NCBI GenBank assembly: GCA_948470255.1
Contig: CAOKOS010000016.1
Coordinates: forward strand, 1 to 49,511
Reading direction: 5' to 3'
From: an uncultured Lachnotalea sp.
GTDB lineage: Bacteria; Bacillota; Clostridia; Lachnospirales; Lachnospiraceae
Length of the DNA: 49,511 nucleotides
The notes beneath the pieces were generated by a model. The model saw nothing but the letters and a program-made list of their open reading frames with translations, was not told where the DNA came from and did not search any database. How positions within the stretch are numbered: position 1 is the stretch's first letter; each line of letters opens with the position of its first letter. Below are positions 26,685 through 35,510 of this stretch, piece after piece. The position numbers and the translations under genes are program-made.

Positions 26685-26724
26685 ACAAAACAGCCGGCTG
26701 CTTAACTACAGCTGGCTGTTTCCT
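26685..26724 (-). terminator. Terminator after the 26742-27683 gene
   Basis: A 12-bp stem with one mismatch (26709-26720 with 26689-26700), loop of 8, followed on the minus strand by TTTTGTC. It lies just past the stop codon of the gene at 26742. Confidence 0.75.
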
Positions 26725-26741
26725 TCTATTTCCATTTCTAT

Positions 26742-27683
26742 TTAATAACGCCCTGTCTTGTAACTTCCCGTACCAGCCTGGAGCATGGCTTTCACCGTTG
26801 CAAAGCTGGCGACTGCCGTCAGCGCATATCCAATAATCAAATCTTTCCAGTAGACAGCGCTAAACTCTGAATCTGCCAGGGAATCTGGAATCGAGCGGAA
26901 CGCATCAGTAATCGTGCAATCAATTCCCCAGTACTCTTCCAAGCCCTTTTTGATCTCTATGGCAATCCCAATATTGTGGGCAACATAAATCACCGCAGTC
27001 ACAATAACCAGAGAAATAACGATCCCGGCCACATTGATCCGGCCGCCAAATTTCTCATACCCTTTCAGGGCGCATACGGCCACCACCAGCCCTGCAATAC
27101 CCGCTATGTAACCAAGCTGATAAACCACCACCCAAAGGACACCGCCCAGCAGAGCGCCCAAAAGCGCGCCTACGATACCAGTCACAATATTTCCTTTTTG
27201 GGCCGCAAGCTGCTGTTTATTGCTCTCCAGAGAGTTACACAGCCCATTGTAACAACTGTCGCACAGGAAATCCATCTCATTGTTAATACTGGAAAGAGTA
27301 ACAGGAACCTCATTTCCGCAGCAGCCGCAGCAGGGCACATAGCCATTCCGGGAAAGGTAAGAGTAGACCCCATCAAGAATCTGCCTGATCTGCATACCAA
27401 CTTTTCCAGAATTTCCCACAATAATTTCCAGTTTTTTTCCATCATAGGTGGTTTTTGTAACTTTTTTAACCGTCTGGCGCAGTTCACTAAAGAAACTCTC
27501 CATCGAATCCGTCGGAGCCGTGCTTCCCTCTTTGGCATATACCGCCACTTTCCAGAGAGCAGTGCCGTCAATCCCTTGTCTTACATAGACGGGGAATCCC
27601 CCCATCCTTCCCTGCAGTATTTTCTTAGGTTTTTCAAACAGATTATCCGTACCTTTAATCTGCTCTACGAGCGCCTCTTTCAT
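26742..27683 (-). CDS. Unknown membrane protein with cysteine cluster
   Basis: 313 residues. The N-terminal ~115 residues are a soluble alpha/beta region. A metal-binding-looking cluster follows (C118, C119, C121, C122, then C141 and C144), probably a zinc ribbon. Four hydrophobic segments lie near 165-188, 190-207, 217-240 and 285-303. I do not recognise the family. A zinc-ribbon plus membrane arrangement occurs in several uncharacterised Firmicute proteins. The gene is followed by its own terminator and is not obviously in an operon with cdd/deoC, which end upstream of it. Confidence 0.65.
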   Translation of the reverse strand: MKEALVEQIKGTDNLFEKPKKILQGRMGGFPVYVRQGIDGTALWKVAVYAKEGSTAPTDSMESFFSELRQTVKKVTKTTYDGKKLEIIVGNSGKVGMQIRQILDGVYSYLSRNGYVPCCGCCGNEVPVTLSSINNEMDFLCDSCYNGLCNSLESNKQQLAAQKGNIVTGIVGALLGALLGGVLWVVVYQLGYIAGIAGLVVAVCALKGYEKFGGRINVAGIVISLVIVTAVIYVAHNIGIAIEIKKGLEEYWGIDCTITDAFRSIPDSLADSEFSAVYWKDLIIGYALTAVASFATVKAMLQAGTGSYKTGRY

Positions 27684-27764
27684 TTCTTTATTTCCTCCAT
27701 CAAGTATTTTTTATTATATTAACATCCTGCGAAAAAAATCTCAACCGCTTCTTTTCTCAAAACA

Positions 27765-28223
27765 TCATTCACCCAAAGATTCTGGCCCGAAGCTTTCAGG
27801 AAGCAGCTCTTCCAGAGAAAACACCTGGTAATTTTCCTCAGATTTGGCCAGGATCACCAGAAATTCCGAGGGGCGGCAAAATTCCCTCAGCACCTGGCGG
27901 CAAATGCCGCAGGGAGGACAGTATGTCTCCACTTTTCCGGCGTCTCCCCCTATAATGACAATACAAGAAAATTCCCGTCTGCCTTCGCTGACCGCTTTAA
28001 AAACTGCCGTCCTTTCTGCACAGTTTCCAGCCGGATAGGAGGCATTCTCAACATTGCAGCCAGTATATATACTTCCATCCCTGCATAAAAGGGCTGCAGC
28101 CACATAAAATCCCGAATAAGGCGCATACGCCAAGGCAAGCTGCTCCTTTGCCATGGCAATCATACTCCTGATTTTGGCAGGATCCACTGCTTTTATCCCA
28201 TCGTACCCGAAACCCATTTCCAT
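27765..28223 (-). CDS. cdd: Cytidine deaminase
   Basis: 152 residues. The active site is complete: 'TGCNVENASY', the catalytic 'CAE' motif ('GNCAERTAV') and 'CPPCGICRQVL', which provides two Zn-binding cysteines; the first zinc ligand is the Cys of CAE. It converts cytidine and deoxycytidine to (deoxy)uridine in nucleoside salvage. It follows deoC by 30 bp and is most likely co-transcribed with it. The ATG follows GAGGG by 7 bases. Confidence 0.96.
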   Translation of the reverse strand: MEMGFGYDGIKAVDPAKIRSMIAMAKEQLALAYAPYSGFYVAAALLCRDGSIYTGCNVENASYPAGNCAERTAVFKAVSEGRREFSCIVIIGGDAGKVETYCPPCGICRQVLREFCRPSEFLVILAKSEENYQVFSLEELLPESFGPESLGE

Positions 28224-28253
28224 ACTGCAGCCCTCGCTTTCCTTAAAAGTTTT

Positions 28254-28907
28254 TCAGCCTTCCGTTTTCATAATCTTTACCAGGCGGCTGGTTCCAAGCC
28301 TGTCCGCTCCCAGGCTGACAAACTTTTCCGCCTCCTCAAAAGAACCGATCCCCCCGGCCGCTTTGATCTTTACCTCCGCCCCCACATGGGCAGCAAAAAG
28401 TTCCACATCTGCAAAAGTAGCCCCTGCTGTTGAAAATCCGGTGGAAGTCTTGATATAGTCTGCACCGGCTTCTGTCACCGACTTACAAAGGGCCACCTTT
28501 TCCTCTTTGGTCAAAAGGCAGGTTTCAATAATCACCTTCAGGATTTTCTTCCCGCATGTGTCCTTTAATGCTTTAATCTCCTCTGTAACCTTGTCAAATT
28601 CACCCATGCGGACATCCCCAAGATTTACCACCATATCAATCTCGTCCGCGCCTTCCCGCAGTGCCTCTTTTGTCTCAAAAACCTTAACTGCCGTCGTATT
28701 GTACCCATTTGGAAAACCGATTACCGTACAGACTGCCATCCTGTCTCCCAGATATTCTTTTGCCCGTTTCACATAGGAAGGCGGGATGCAGACCGATGCC
28801 GCCCCATACGCAACTGCATCGTCACAAATAACCTGGATTTCTTCCCATGTCGCTGTCTGAGACAGGAGAGTATGATCCACATGCTTCACAATTTCTTTTT
28901 TGTCCAT
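28254..28907 (-). CDS. deoC: Deoxyribose-phosphate aldolase
   Basis: 217 residues, typical length. Motifs include the N-terminal 'VDHTLL', '[20 protein letters not shown]', the Schiff-base lysine in 'YIKTSTGF', and '[12 protein letters not shown]'. It cleaves deoxyribose 5-phosphate to acetaldehyde and glyceraldehyde 3-phosphate. With the downstream cdd it forms a deoxynucleoside salvage pair. The start ATG lies behind GGAGAG. Confidence 0.96.
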   Translation of the reverse strand: MDKKEIVKHVDHTLLSQTATWEEIQVICDDAVAYGAASVCIPPSYVKRAKEYLGDRMAVCTVIGFPNGYNTTAVKVFETKEALREGADEIDMVVNLGDVRMGEFDKVTEEIKALKDTCGKKILKVIIETCLLTKEEKVALCKSVTEAGADYIKTSTGFSTAGATFADVELFAAHVGAEVKIKAAGGIGSFEEAEKFVSLGADRLGTSRLVKIMKTEG

Positions 28908-29059
28908 TACTCTCTCCTTTTCTAAAATGTAATGCCTGCAATTACTATACCATAAATTGCCCTGTTTTACTATATGGATTCAAATGCCGGAAGATACCGC
29001 CGTCTGACAAGGACATACCTGCCACTGCCACATCAAAATTCCATTTCCCGCCCGGATAT

Positions 29060-29815
29060 TCACAAAAATTCCGTCATATGTTTTCTGTACCAAAGCGGCA
29101 GGAAATTCCTCTGGCAGTCTGGATTTTCCCGTTCTTTGATACTAATAGTATGAAAAAACACCTTCCATAAATCCACGTATCCATCCGCCTCCCCCTGGTC
29201 TTCTAAAAATGCATCCGCCTGGGCTTTTGGAAATTCCGCCACCACCCATTCTTCTCCTGCCATATGAATGGCCGCTTCTTCTCTGACATCATCATAAATC
29301 ACCCAGTTTTCCCCAGGGAAACGGTCGGCAAAGTGCGGCGCCACCAGGGTAATGACCCGGCTTCTTGGCGAAATAGCAGAAAACAAAACACCGTTTTTAA
29401 GCTGTTCAAAACGGATAAACTCCAAATACTGATGGGCCTCATTGGCCACTTTTCTGGACAATTCAAAAACATCCGCCACCGCCTTTTTCTGTAAAAGCCG
29501 TAAAGCCACCCCTCCATGGCAAAATCCCTCAATCAAAAAACGGTAGATAACGTCTGCACGTTCTTCCCTGGCAGAGAGGGCCGCCCGGTAAACCACCCGG
29601 AAAGCCTCGCCTGATATTTTTCTTCGGATAGAGCGGGCCACCTTTTCCGACTTTTCGGCATCTGGCGCAACATCCTCATATTCCCAAAAAAATTCCGGTT
29701 CATACTGCCCTTTCATAAAAAGCTTCACATTCTCATGTCCCAGCCCGGAATCCCACGCATCATAAATTCCTGTAAAGATCCCCTCCAGAGAATCTTCACA
29801 TAAAAAGCCTTTCAT
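29060..29815 (-). CDS. TIGR03915-type partner of the radical SAM DNA-modification/repair protein
   Basis: 251 residues. The sequence ('GFLCEDSLEGIFTGIYDAW', 'DVFELSRKVANEAHQYLEF', 'NWVIYDDVREEAAIH') matches the family I know as TIGR03915/DUF4130, annotated as a probable DNA-metabolism protein found beside or fused to the radical SAM protein TIGR03916. In some other bacteria it is fused to uracil-DNA glycosylase. No such fusion is seen here. It lies 40 bp after the radical SAM gene and is probably controlled by the same SOS-like promoter. Its exact activity is unknown. Confidence 0.8.
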   Translation of the reverse strand: MKGFLCEDSLEGIFTGIYDAWDSGLGHENVKLFMKGQYEPEFFWEYEDVAPDAEKSEKVARSIRRKISGEAFRVVYRAALSAREERADVIYRFLIEGFCHGGVALRLLQKKAVADVFELSRKVANEAHQYLEFIRFEQLKNGVLFSAISPRSRVITLVAPHFADRFPGENWVIYDDVREEAAIHMAGEEWVVAEFPKAQADAFLEDQGEADGYVDLWKVFFHTISIKERENPDCQRNFLPLWYRKHMTEFL

Positions 29816-29855
29816 AGTCTGAACAGTTTTCTCCTTTCTTGAGTAACTTTTATAA

Positions 29856-31355
29856 TCATAACTGGCCCCCGGCCGCCTTTTTAAAGTCTTCTATCTCCGG
29901 CGCCGCTTCCAGCTTCATATCGTCAAAAAGATTCAGCTGCCTATAGTTTTCTTCATGGGTCAGCTTCCAGTTTTTCTTCCGGTTATCACTGATCAGCCCA
30001 GCCGTAATCCTGTTTTCTTCCAGGCTCACAGGAAACATCTGCCGCCCCCCCAAAGTAATAAAATAATGGGCGCGCTTCAAAACCACCCCCAGCCGTTTTA
30101 AATCTGGAAAATCCAGCCGTCCAAACCTGCGGGCATTATAAATCCTTCTGGCTGACTTTGCCCCGATTCCCGGCACCCGAAGAAGCATTTCGTAATCAGC
30201 GCTCATGACCTCCACCGGAAAATACTCCAAATGACGGACTGCCCAGTCACATTTAGGGTCAAGGAGCACGTTGAAATTTGGAGCTTCCTCAGACAGCAGC
30301 TCTTCCGCCCGAAAGCCGTAAAACCGCAGCAGCCAGTCCGCCTGGTAAAGCCTGTGCTCTCTCAGCAAAGGCGGAGGTGTCCCCGGGGCCGGAAGGGCGC
30401 TGTCATCATTCAGACCGATATAGGCTGAAAAAAACACCCTTTTCAAATCATACTGGCGGTACAAAGCCTGTGTCACCATCATCATATGATAATCACTCTC
30501 GGAAGTGGCTCCCACGATCATCTGCGTACTCTGCCCTGCCGGCACAAAAGTTCGGATATCCTGCCTACGCCGGACAGAGGGCAATCCAGCCCCCCTCTCT
30601 GCCACAAACAGAGGCGCCCCGTCTTTTTCTGCCTCCAGCCTTTTCTGATAACTTTCCTCCCGGAACAGCCCGCTGGAAAGGCTTTTTACCCCCCAGGCCC
30701 TTTCCAGTCTGGCCGTTTGCCCCATAGATTGTCTGGATTCCACAATTTTTTTCTGAATACGGCTCATGGGTTTTAAAATGCTGTCCCTGCTTTTGTGGGG
30801 CGCCAGCGCCCGGAGGCTGTCGGCCGTCGGCAGTTCCAGATTAACACTCATGCGATCCGCCAAAAGCCCCACTTCATCCAGGATTGTTTCGTCAGCTCCC
30901 GGAATCGCTTTGATATGAATATATCCCCGGAACTGGTAAACTTTCCGCAGCTTGTACAAAATTTCATAAATCCGCTCCATGGTTTCATTGGGCGAAGGAA
31001 ATACTCCAGAGCTTAAAAACAAACCCTCGATATAATTTCTCCGATAAAATTCTATGGTCAGGCTGCACACCTCATCCGGCGTAAAAGCCGTCCGTTCCAC
31101 GTCGTTGGAACGCCTGTTGAGACAATATTTACAATCGTAAATGCAATGGTTTGTCAAAAGGATTTTAAGGAGGGAAATACAACGGCCGTCTGCTGCAAAA
31201 CTATGGCAGATTCCCGCTGCCACCGAATTTCCAATGGCTCCCCCAGCCCCCTTCCGATCCACGCCGCTGGAGGTGCATGCCACGTCATATTTTGCTGCAT
31301 CCGATAAAATCCGCAGCTTTTCCTGTAGTCCTATGATGTTCTTTCCAATTTCCAT
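29856..31355 (-). CDS. Radical SAM protein linked to DNA repair (TIGR03916 type)
   Basis: 499 residues from ATG at 31355, which has GGAG 6 bases before it. A longer frame starting at 31421 is ruled out because it begins upstream of the likely transcription start. The radical SAM cluster is 'NHCIYDCKYCLNR' (C71, C75, C78). The C-terminal part has a helix-hairpin-helix motif ('LRVPGIGAKSARRIYNA') of the DNA-binding type. The family is called 'putative DNA modification/repair radical SAM protein' and is paired with TIGR03915, here the next gene. The promoter is flanked by two SOS-box-like sites, which supports a DNA-damage role. The chemical reaction is not known. Confidence 0.85.
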   Translation of the reverse strand: MEIGKNIIGLQEKLRILSDAAKYDVACTSSGVDRKGAGGAIGNSVAAGICHSFAADGRCISLLKILLTNHCIYDCKYCLNRRSNDVERTAFTPDEVCSLTIEFYRRNYIEGLFLSSGVFPSPNETMERIYEILYKLRKVYQFRGYIHIKAIPGADETILDEVGLLADRMSVNLELPTADSLRALAPHKSRDSILKPMSRIQKKIVESRQSMGQTARLERAWGVKSLSSGLFREESYQKRLEAEKDGAPLFVAERGAGLPSVRRRQDIRTFVPAGQSTQMIVGATSESDYHMMMVTQALYRQYDLKRVFFSAYIGLNDDSALPAPGTPPPLLREHRLYQADWLLRFYGFRAEELLSEEAPNFNVLLDPKCDWAVRHLEYFPVEVMSADYEMLLRVPGIGAKSARRIYNARRFGRLDFPDLKRLGVVLKRAHYFITLGGRQMFPVSLEENRITAGLISDNRKKNWKLTHEENYRQLNLFDDMKLEAAPEIEDFKKAAGGQL

Positions 31356-31371
31356 CTGAGTCTCCATATCA

Positions 31372-31385
31372 CGAATGTATGTTTG
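31372..31385 (-). promoter_or_regulatory. SOS (LexA) box-like site at the transcription start
   Basis: CGAATGTATGTTTG fits the Gram-positive LexA (DinR) consensus CGAACRNRYGTTYC except for the fifth and last bases. It lies from about the expected +1 of the 31393-31421 promoter downstream. Confidence 0.55.
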
Positions 31386-31392
31386 TTTTTTT

Positions 31393-31421
31393 ATTATAGC
31401 ACATACATTTGCAGATAGCAA
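31393..31421 (-). promoter_or_regulatory. Promoter of the radical SAM gene
   Basis: TTGCTA (31416-31421) and perfect TATAAT (31393-31398) on the minus strand, with an exact 17-base spacer, about 38 bases before the ATG at 31355. Confidence 0.8.
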
Positions 31422-31429
31422 GAACTTTC

Positions 31430-31443
31430 AGAACATTCGTTCT
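31430..31443 (-). promoter_or_regulatory. SOS (LexA) box-like site upstream of the promoter
   Basis: AGAACATTCGTTCT is a perfect palindrome carrying GAAC-N4-GTTC, the core of the Firmicute LexA box, placed 8 bases upstream of the -35 hexamer. Confidence 0.65.
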
Positions 31444-31455
31444 TCCTCATTATGG

Positions 31456-31484
31456 CAAAAAAACAGCCGGGATGCTCTCCCGGC
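31456..31484 (-). terminator. Terminator after the rubredoxin gene
   Basis: Perfect 7-bp stem (31466-31472 with 31478-31484), 5-base loop, then a T-rich run on the minus strand. It lies 8 bases past the rubredoxin stop. Confidence 0.85.
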
Positions 31485-31492
31485 CATTTCTT

Positions 31493-31651
31493 TTATTCCT
31501 CTGAAAAAGAATCTTTCCCCACTCCACAGACGGGGCATACCCAGTCTTCCGGAAGGTCTTCAAAAGCGGTGCCTGCAGGGATCCCGCTGTCTGGATCTCC
31601 CACCTCAGGGTCATACACATAGCCGCAAGGCTCACATACATACTTTTTCAT
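31493..31651 (-). CDS. Rubredoxin
   Basis: 52 residues, read directly from the sequence. It has the two CxxCG iron-binding loops: '[18 protein letters not shown]' with C6 and C9, and '[13 protein letters not shown]' with C39 and C42. Trp at residue 38 and the Tyr residues of the hydrophobic core are present. Rubredoxin is a small one-electron carrier of anaerobes, often used in oxygen or peroxide detoxification. It is a single gene with its own terminator. The ATG follows GAGGAAAGGATGATGC. Confidence 0.96.
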   Translation of the reverse strand: MKKYVCEPCGYVYDPEVGDPDSGIPAGTAFEDLPEDWVCPVCGVGKDSFSEE

Positions 31652-31779
31652 GACGCATCATCCTTTCCTCATTAAATAATAATATCACCATATATCTTTG
31701 TATTTCTGCAGTGAAATAGCCCCACCCAGGGTTTCTTTCAGAATACACTGCAAAAATCAGATACCATCATTAAAAACCT

Positions 31780-32268
31780 TTACTTCCTTTTATATGTGGT
31801 AAAAGCAAAAGCAAGCCCCTCATGTTCCATCCGTTCTCCTACAAATGACAGCTCCCATTCCGGATCCGCATCCAGATTCGGAAAGAATGTATCCGCTTCA
31901 AACCCCTTGTAGATCCGCGTTACATAAGCTGTATGGCAAAACGGAAGGAATTCCTGGTATATACGGCCCCCTCCGGCAATAAAAACCTTCTTAGAGCCAT
32001 AATCTTTTAAAATCTCCAGCGCCTCATCCACACTTCCGGCAGTCAGCGTCCCCTCCCTGAAAAATCCCCGGTTTTTTGTCAGAACCAAATTGATCCGGTT
32101 TTTTAAAGGCTTCCCTCCTGGAAAACTGTCCAGTGTTTTCCGTCCCATAACCACCACGTTCCCCGTGGTAGCCTGCCGGAAAAATTTCATATCTTCAGGG
32201 ATGTGCCACAGCAAATCCCCGTCTTTCCCAATGGCCCAGTTCTCTGCAGCCGCCACAATGATTTCCAT
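31780..32268 (-). CDS. folA: Dihydrofolate reductase
   Basis: 162 residues. It has 'AAAENWAIGKDGDLLWHIPEDM' at the N-terminus (catalytic Asp region replaced by 'WHIPEDMKFF', with the usual Glu/Asp at residue ~27), 'VVMGRKTLDSFPGGKPLKNR' and 'VFIAGGGRIYQEFL' for NADPH binding. It regenerates tetrahydrofolate used up by thymidylate synthase. It lies 11 bp after thyA with GGAGGGG before its ATG, a typical thyA-folA pair. Confidence 0.95.
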   Translation of the reverse strand: MEIIVAAAENWAIGKDGDLLWHIPEDMKFFRQATTGNVVVMGRKTLDSFPGGKPLKNRINLVLTKNRGFFREGTLTAGSVDEALEILKDYGSKKVFIAGGGRIYQEFLPFCHTAYVTRIYKGFEADTFFPNLDADPEWELSFVGERMEHEGLAFAFTTYKRK

Positions 32269-32279
32269 GACACCCCTCC

Positions 32280-33110
32280 TTAAACCGCCACCGGAATCCG
32301 CTCTGAAAAGGGATGATACCGATAATTCTTAAGGGCAAAACTATCTACCGTAAATTTATAAAAATCTGTAACAGAAGAATCAACCACAAATTCTGGCGCT
32401 TCGTATGGCTCCCTTTTCAAAAGTTCCTCCACCATAGGAATATGCCTGTCATAAATATGGGCATCGGCGATGACATGGACAAGCTCTCCCGGTTTTAGCC
32501 CCGACACCTGGGCAAACATACAAAGAAGAACGGCGTACTGCAGCGTATTCCAGTTGTTGGCTGTCAGCATGTCTTGGGAACGCTGATTTAATATCCCGTT
32601 AAGTTTATCGCCCGATACATTGAACGTCATACTGTAGGCACAGGGGTAAAGCATCATTTCATGCAGATCCTGATGGTTATAAATGTTGGTAAGAATCCTC
32701 CGGCTGGCCGGATTATGCTTCAGGTCATAAAGCACCCGATCCACCTGGTCAAACATTCCTTCCTTATATATGTGCCTGACTCCCAGCTGGTATCCATATG
32801 CTTTTCCAATGGTACCGTTTTCATCTGTCCAGGAGTCCCATACATGGCTGTTAAGGTCTGCCACCCTGTTGGACTTTTTTTGCCAAATCCAGAGCATTTC
32901 GTCAATGGCCCCTTTAAAAGCGCTTCTTCTAACCGTAATAATTGGAAATTCCTTGGAAAGGTCATACCGGTTCACCACCCCGAATTTCTTTACCGTATGG
33001 GCCGGCGTCCCATCCTCCCATCTGGGCCGCACCTCACAGTCGGTGTCCCAAACGCCATTTTCCAGAATATCCCTGCAGGTATCTATAAAAATTTTGTCCG
33101 CATAGCTCAT
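32280..33110 (-). CDS. thyA: Thymidylate synthase, divergent active site
   Basis: 276 residues. Catalytic cysteine C157 is present in 'LYPCAYSMTFNV', the dUMP-phosphate site 'NQRSQDMLTANNWN' keeps Arg, Ser, Asp and the final Asn, and 'ADAHIYDRH' supplies His and Tyr. Compared with the classical enzyme (PCHxxxQ and QRSxDxxxG), the His and Gln after the cysteine are Ala and Met, and the Gly is Ala. It methylates dUMP to dTMP using methylene-tetrahydrofolate. It is followed by folA; dut upstream in the same region supplies dUMP. Confidence 0.92.
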   Translation of the reverse strand: MSYADKIFIDTCRDILENGVWDTDCEVRPRWEDGTPAHTVKKFGVVNRYDLSKEFPIITVRRSAFKGAIDEMLWIWQKKSNRVADLNSHVWDSWTDENGTIGKAYGYQLGVRHIYKEGMFDQVDRVLYDLKHNPASRRILTNIYNHQDLHEMMLYPCAYSMTFNVSGDKLNGILNQRSQDMLTANNWNTLQYAVLLCMFAQVSGLKPGELVHVIADAHIYDRHIPMVEELLKREPYEAPEFVVDSSVTDFYKFTVDSFALKNYRYHPFSERIPVAV

Positions 33111-33213
33111 GTAGGCTCCTTCCTGCTACCTTTTCGTTTTCTCATAACCTGTCTTTTTTCATTATTCCTGGCACGACCTGCCTCTTTCCACTTCCTGGAA
33201 GCTGCCATGTTTC

Positions 33214-34449
33214 TCACAGTTTTCCCAAAAGCTCTGGAGGCACGTAGCCAGACACTGCAATGCCATCTTCCCTGTAGTCTTCAGAAAGAAGCTGTCCATA
33301 TATCCTGATCAGCTGGATTTTCCCTACTTCCGAATAAGGGTACAGGCGTTCCAGGTAAATTTTCTGTTCTTTCAGCTTCTGCGCCAAAATCTCTTTCAGG
33401 CTATCCAGGCCTTGTCCGGTTTTTGCAGAAATGCATAATGTCTCATCAGCTGCAAAGTCCCGGAGCAGAGGCGTTTCTTCAAATAAATCTGCTTTATTAA
33501 ACAAGGTAATCACGGGCTTTCCCATGGCTTCCAGCTTCCTTAATGTCTCATATACCGTGTACATTTGAAGCTCCATGGCAGAGTTTGCGGCATCCACCAC
33601 ATGCAGGATAAAATCTGCATACCGCGCCTCTTCCAGGGTACTTTTAAACGCCTCCACCAGATGATGGGGCAGTTTCTGAATGAACCCGACCGTATCTGTC
33701 AGAAGAATAGATTCCCCATCAGGTAAAAGAAGCTCTCTGGTGGTGGGGTCAAGGGTCGCAAACAATTTATCTTCAGAAAGCACACCAGCCCCGGTGAGGG
33801 CATTTAACAGCGTAGATTTTCCTGCATTCGTATAGCCTACAATGGCCGCCACGGCCTTATGATTTCTCTCCCGTCTCCTTCTGGTGACTTCCCTGTGGCG
33901 TTTTACCTGTGAAAGTTCTTCCTTTAATACGGAAATCCTTTCATGAATCCGCCGTTTGTCCACTTCCAGCTTCTTTTCTCCCGGCCCCCTGGTTCCGATT
34001 CCGCCGCCCAGACGGGAAAGAGATACCCCTAAACCTGTCAGTTTTGCTGCACGGTAACGAAGCTGTGCCAATTCCACCTGGATTTTTCCTTCGCTGGTGG
34101 AAGCCCTGGAAGCAAAAATGTCCAGGATTACCATGGTACGGTCCATAATCTTTTTATCCAGAAAACGCTCCAGGTTTTTAAACTGGGCGGGGGACAGCTC
34201 GTCATCACAGAGGATCGCCGCCGCCTCTGTCTCCTCTGCCAGCTCCAAAAGCTCCGCAAGCTTTCCTGTCCCCAGATAAGTGGCCGGGTGGGCGGCTTCC
34301 CGTTTTTGAATCAGTTTTCCCACCGGCCAGGCTCCGGCAGTCTTTGCAAGCTCCGCAAGCTCTTTTAAAGATTCTTCTGCTTCCCCTCCGTCACCGGCGC
34401 TGATTCCCACCAGAATAACACGTTCTGTTTCTTCTCTGATCTCTATCAT
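33214..34449 (-). CDS. hflX: Ribosome-associated GTPase HflX
   Basis: 411 residues. The N-terminal HflX domain ('AAHPATYLGTGKLAELLELA', 'DELSPAQFKNLERFL') is followed by the glycine-rich linker ('LSRLGGGIGTRGPGEKKLE'). The G domain has G1 'GYTNAGKSTLLNAL', G3 'LTDTVGFIQKLPH', G4 'FNKADL' and G5-like 'ISAKTG'. A short C-terminal domain ends it. HflX splits stalled or heat-stressed 70S ribosomes. It overlaps the end of the TPR lipoprotein gene by 4 bp (ATGA). Confidence 0.96.
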   Translation of the reverse strand: MIEIREETERVILVGISAGDGGEAEESLKELAELAKTAGAWPVGKLIQKREAAHPATYLGTGKLAELLELAEETEAAAILCDDELSPAQFKNLERFLDKKIMDRTMVILDIFASRASTSEGKIQVELAQLRYRAAKLTGLGVSLSRLGGGIGTRGPGEKKLEVDKRRIHERISVLKEELSQVKRHREVTRRRRERNHKAVAAIVGYTNAGKSTLLNALTGAGVLSEDKLFATLDPTTRELLLPDGESILLTDTVGFIQKLPHHLVEAFKSTLEEARYADFILHVVDAANSAMELQMYTVYETLRKLEAMGKPVITLFNKADLFEETPLLRDFAADETLCISAKTGQGLDSLKEILAQKLKEQKIYLERLYPYSEVGKIQLIRIYGQLLSEDYREDGIAVSGYVPPELLGKL

Positions 34450-35504
34450 AAACCTTCGTCTTCATTCCCCGGCCCTATATCGTCGCCGGCCTCTGGCTCT
34501 GTCTCATTTCCTTCTACTGCCACTTCTGCAGGTTCCCCATGGCTGGCTGTGTCAGTATGCTCCCGTGGCGTACCGGCGGCTTCCGGTTCCACAACATATT
34601 CCGTCACATTTACGCGAGTCTTAAGAAAGGCAATTTCATGTTCCACCGCCTCCTCTGTCCCGTAGATATCCCTGTAAGCCACAAAACACTCAAGGGCTGT
34701 CTTAAAGTCCCTCAGCTGTTCATGGCAGACTGCTTCCTCATAACGGAGTTCCTTGAGCACAGGCTCTGTCGCCATGGAAATCCCTTTCCGAACCGTAGAA
34801 AGCGCCTGGTCATACAATCTATTCTTTATCTGAAATACAGACTTTTCCAGACATGCGGCTGCATACCGGCTTTTCTCTTCTTCTGTCTGGGGGCTAGAAG
34901 ACAGGATCACATCCAAAAACTCCATTCCCGTTTCTAATTCCCCTTTTTCAGCCAAAGTCAAATACATGTCTTCACAATATTCCAGATTTCCAGGCGCCAT
35001 CGCTAAAACCGTCCGGAAATCCTCCGCAGCTCCCGCAATGTTTCCAAGCTCTGCCCTGATTTTACCCCGAAGTAAATAATGTTCCACATATTCATCATCC
35101 AGGGAAATCAGCAGGTCGTAATCTGCCTCTGCATTTTCGTAATTCCCGGCTTTTGTTTCCGCCTCCGCTTTATAACGGAGGATATCCTCCCTGACACTTT
35201 TTTCCTCTTCTTCTCCCCTTTCCCCAAGCGCCGACAGCGCTTCAGAAAAATAGGTAATCGCCTGTGGGTAATCCTCCTCCTGATAAAAAACAATTCCCCA
35301 GGACCGGAGGATACGCGGTTCATCCGGGGAGAGCTTCTGTGCCTCTGTAAGCGCCGTTTTTGCCCCGGCAAGATCCCCCGCTGCCAGCGCTTCCATTCCC
35401 TGTTCCACATAAGCAGCCGTATCTGTTTGTTTTCCACATGCTGCCAGAAACAGGGAAATAAGGCAAAAAACCGTAATAACTATTTGTTTTCTTTTTATTC
35501 CCAT
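34446..35504 (-). CDS. TPR-repeat lipoprotein
   Basis: 352 residues. A signal peptide ends in a lipobox (LAAC, C23), so it is likely anchored outside the membrane. Four or more TPR units cover residues ~27-290 ('ALAAGDLAGAKTALTEAQKLSP', 'YPQAITYFSEALSAL', 'YENAEADYDLLISLDDEYVE'). The last ~60 residues are Glu/Pro/Asp-rich. No enzymatic motif. It may scaffold extracytoplasmic protein complexes. It sits between degV and hflX, with the hflX start overlapping its stop. Confidence 0.82.
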   Translation of the reverse strand: MGIKRKQIVITVFCLISLFLAACGKQTDTAAYVEQGMEALAAGDLAGAKTALTEAQKLSPDEPRILRSWGIVFYQEEDYPQAITYFSEALSALGERGEEEEKSVREDILRYKAEAETKAGNYENAEADYDLLISLDDEYVEHYLLRGKIRAELGNIAGAAEDFRTVLAMAPGNLEYCEDMYLTLAEKGELETGMEFLDVILSSSPQTEEEKSRYAAACLEKSVFQIKNRLYDQALSTVRKGISMATEPVLKELRYEEAVCHEQLRDFKTALECFVAYRDIYGTEEAVEHEIAFLKTRVNVTEYVVEPEAAGTPREHTDTASHGEPAEVAVEGNETEPEAGDDIGPGNEDEGL

Positions 35505-35510
35505 AATATC

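Noticed and set aside
31356-31421. Longer start (31421) for the radical SAM gene
   Set aside because: This start lies upstream of the predicted transcription start and in the -35 region; ATG 31355 has GGAG.
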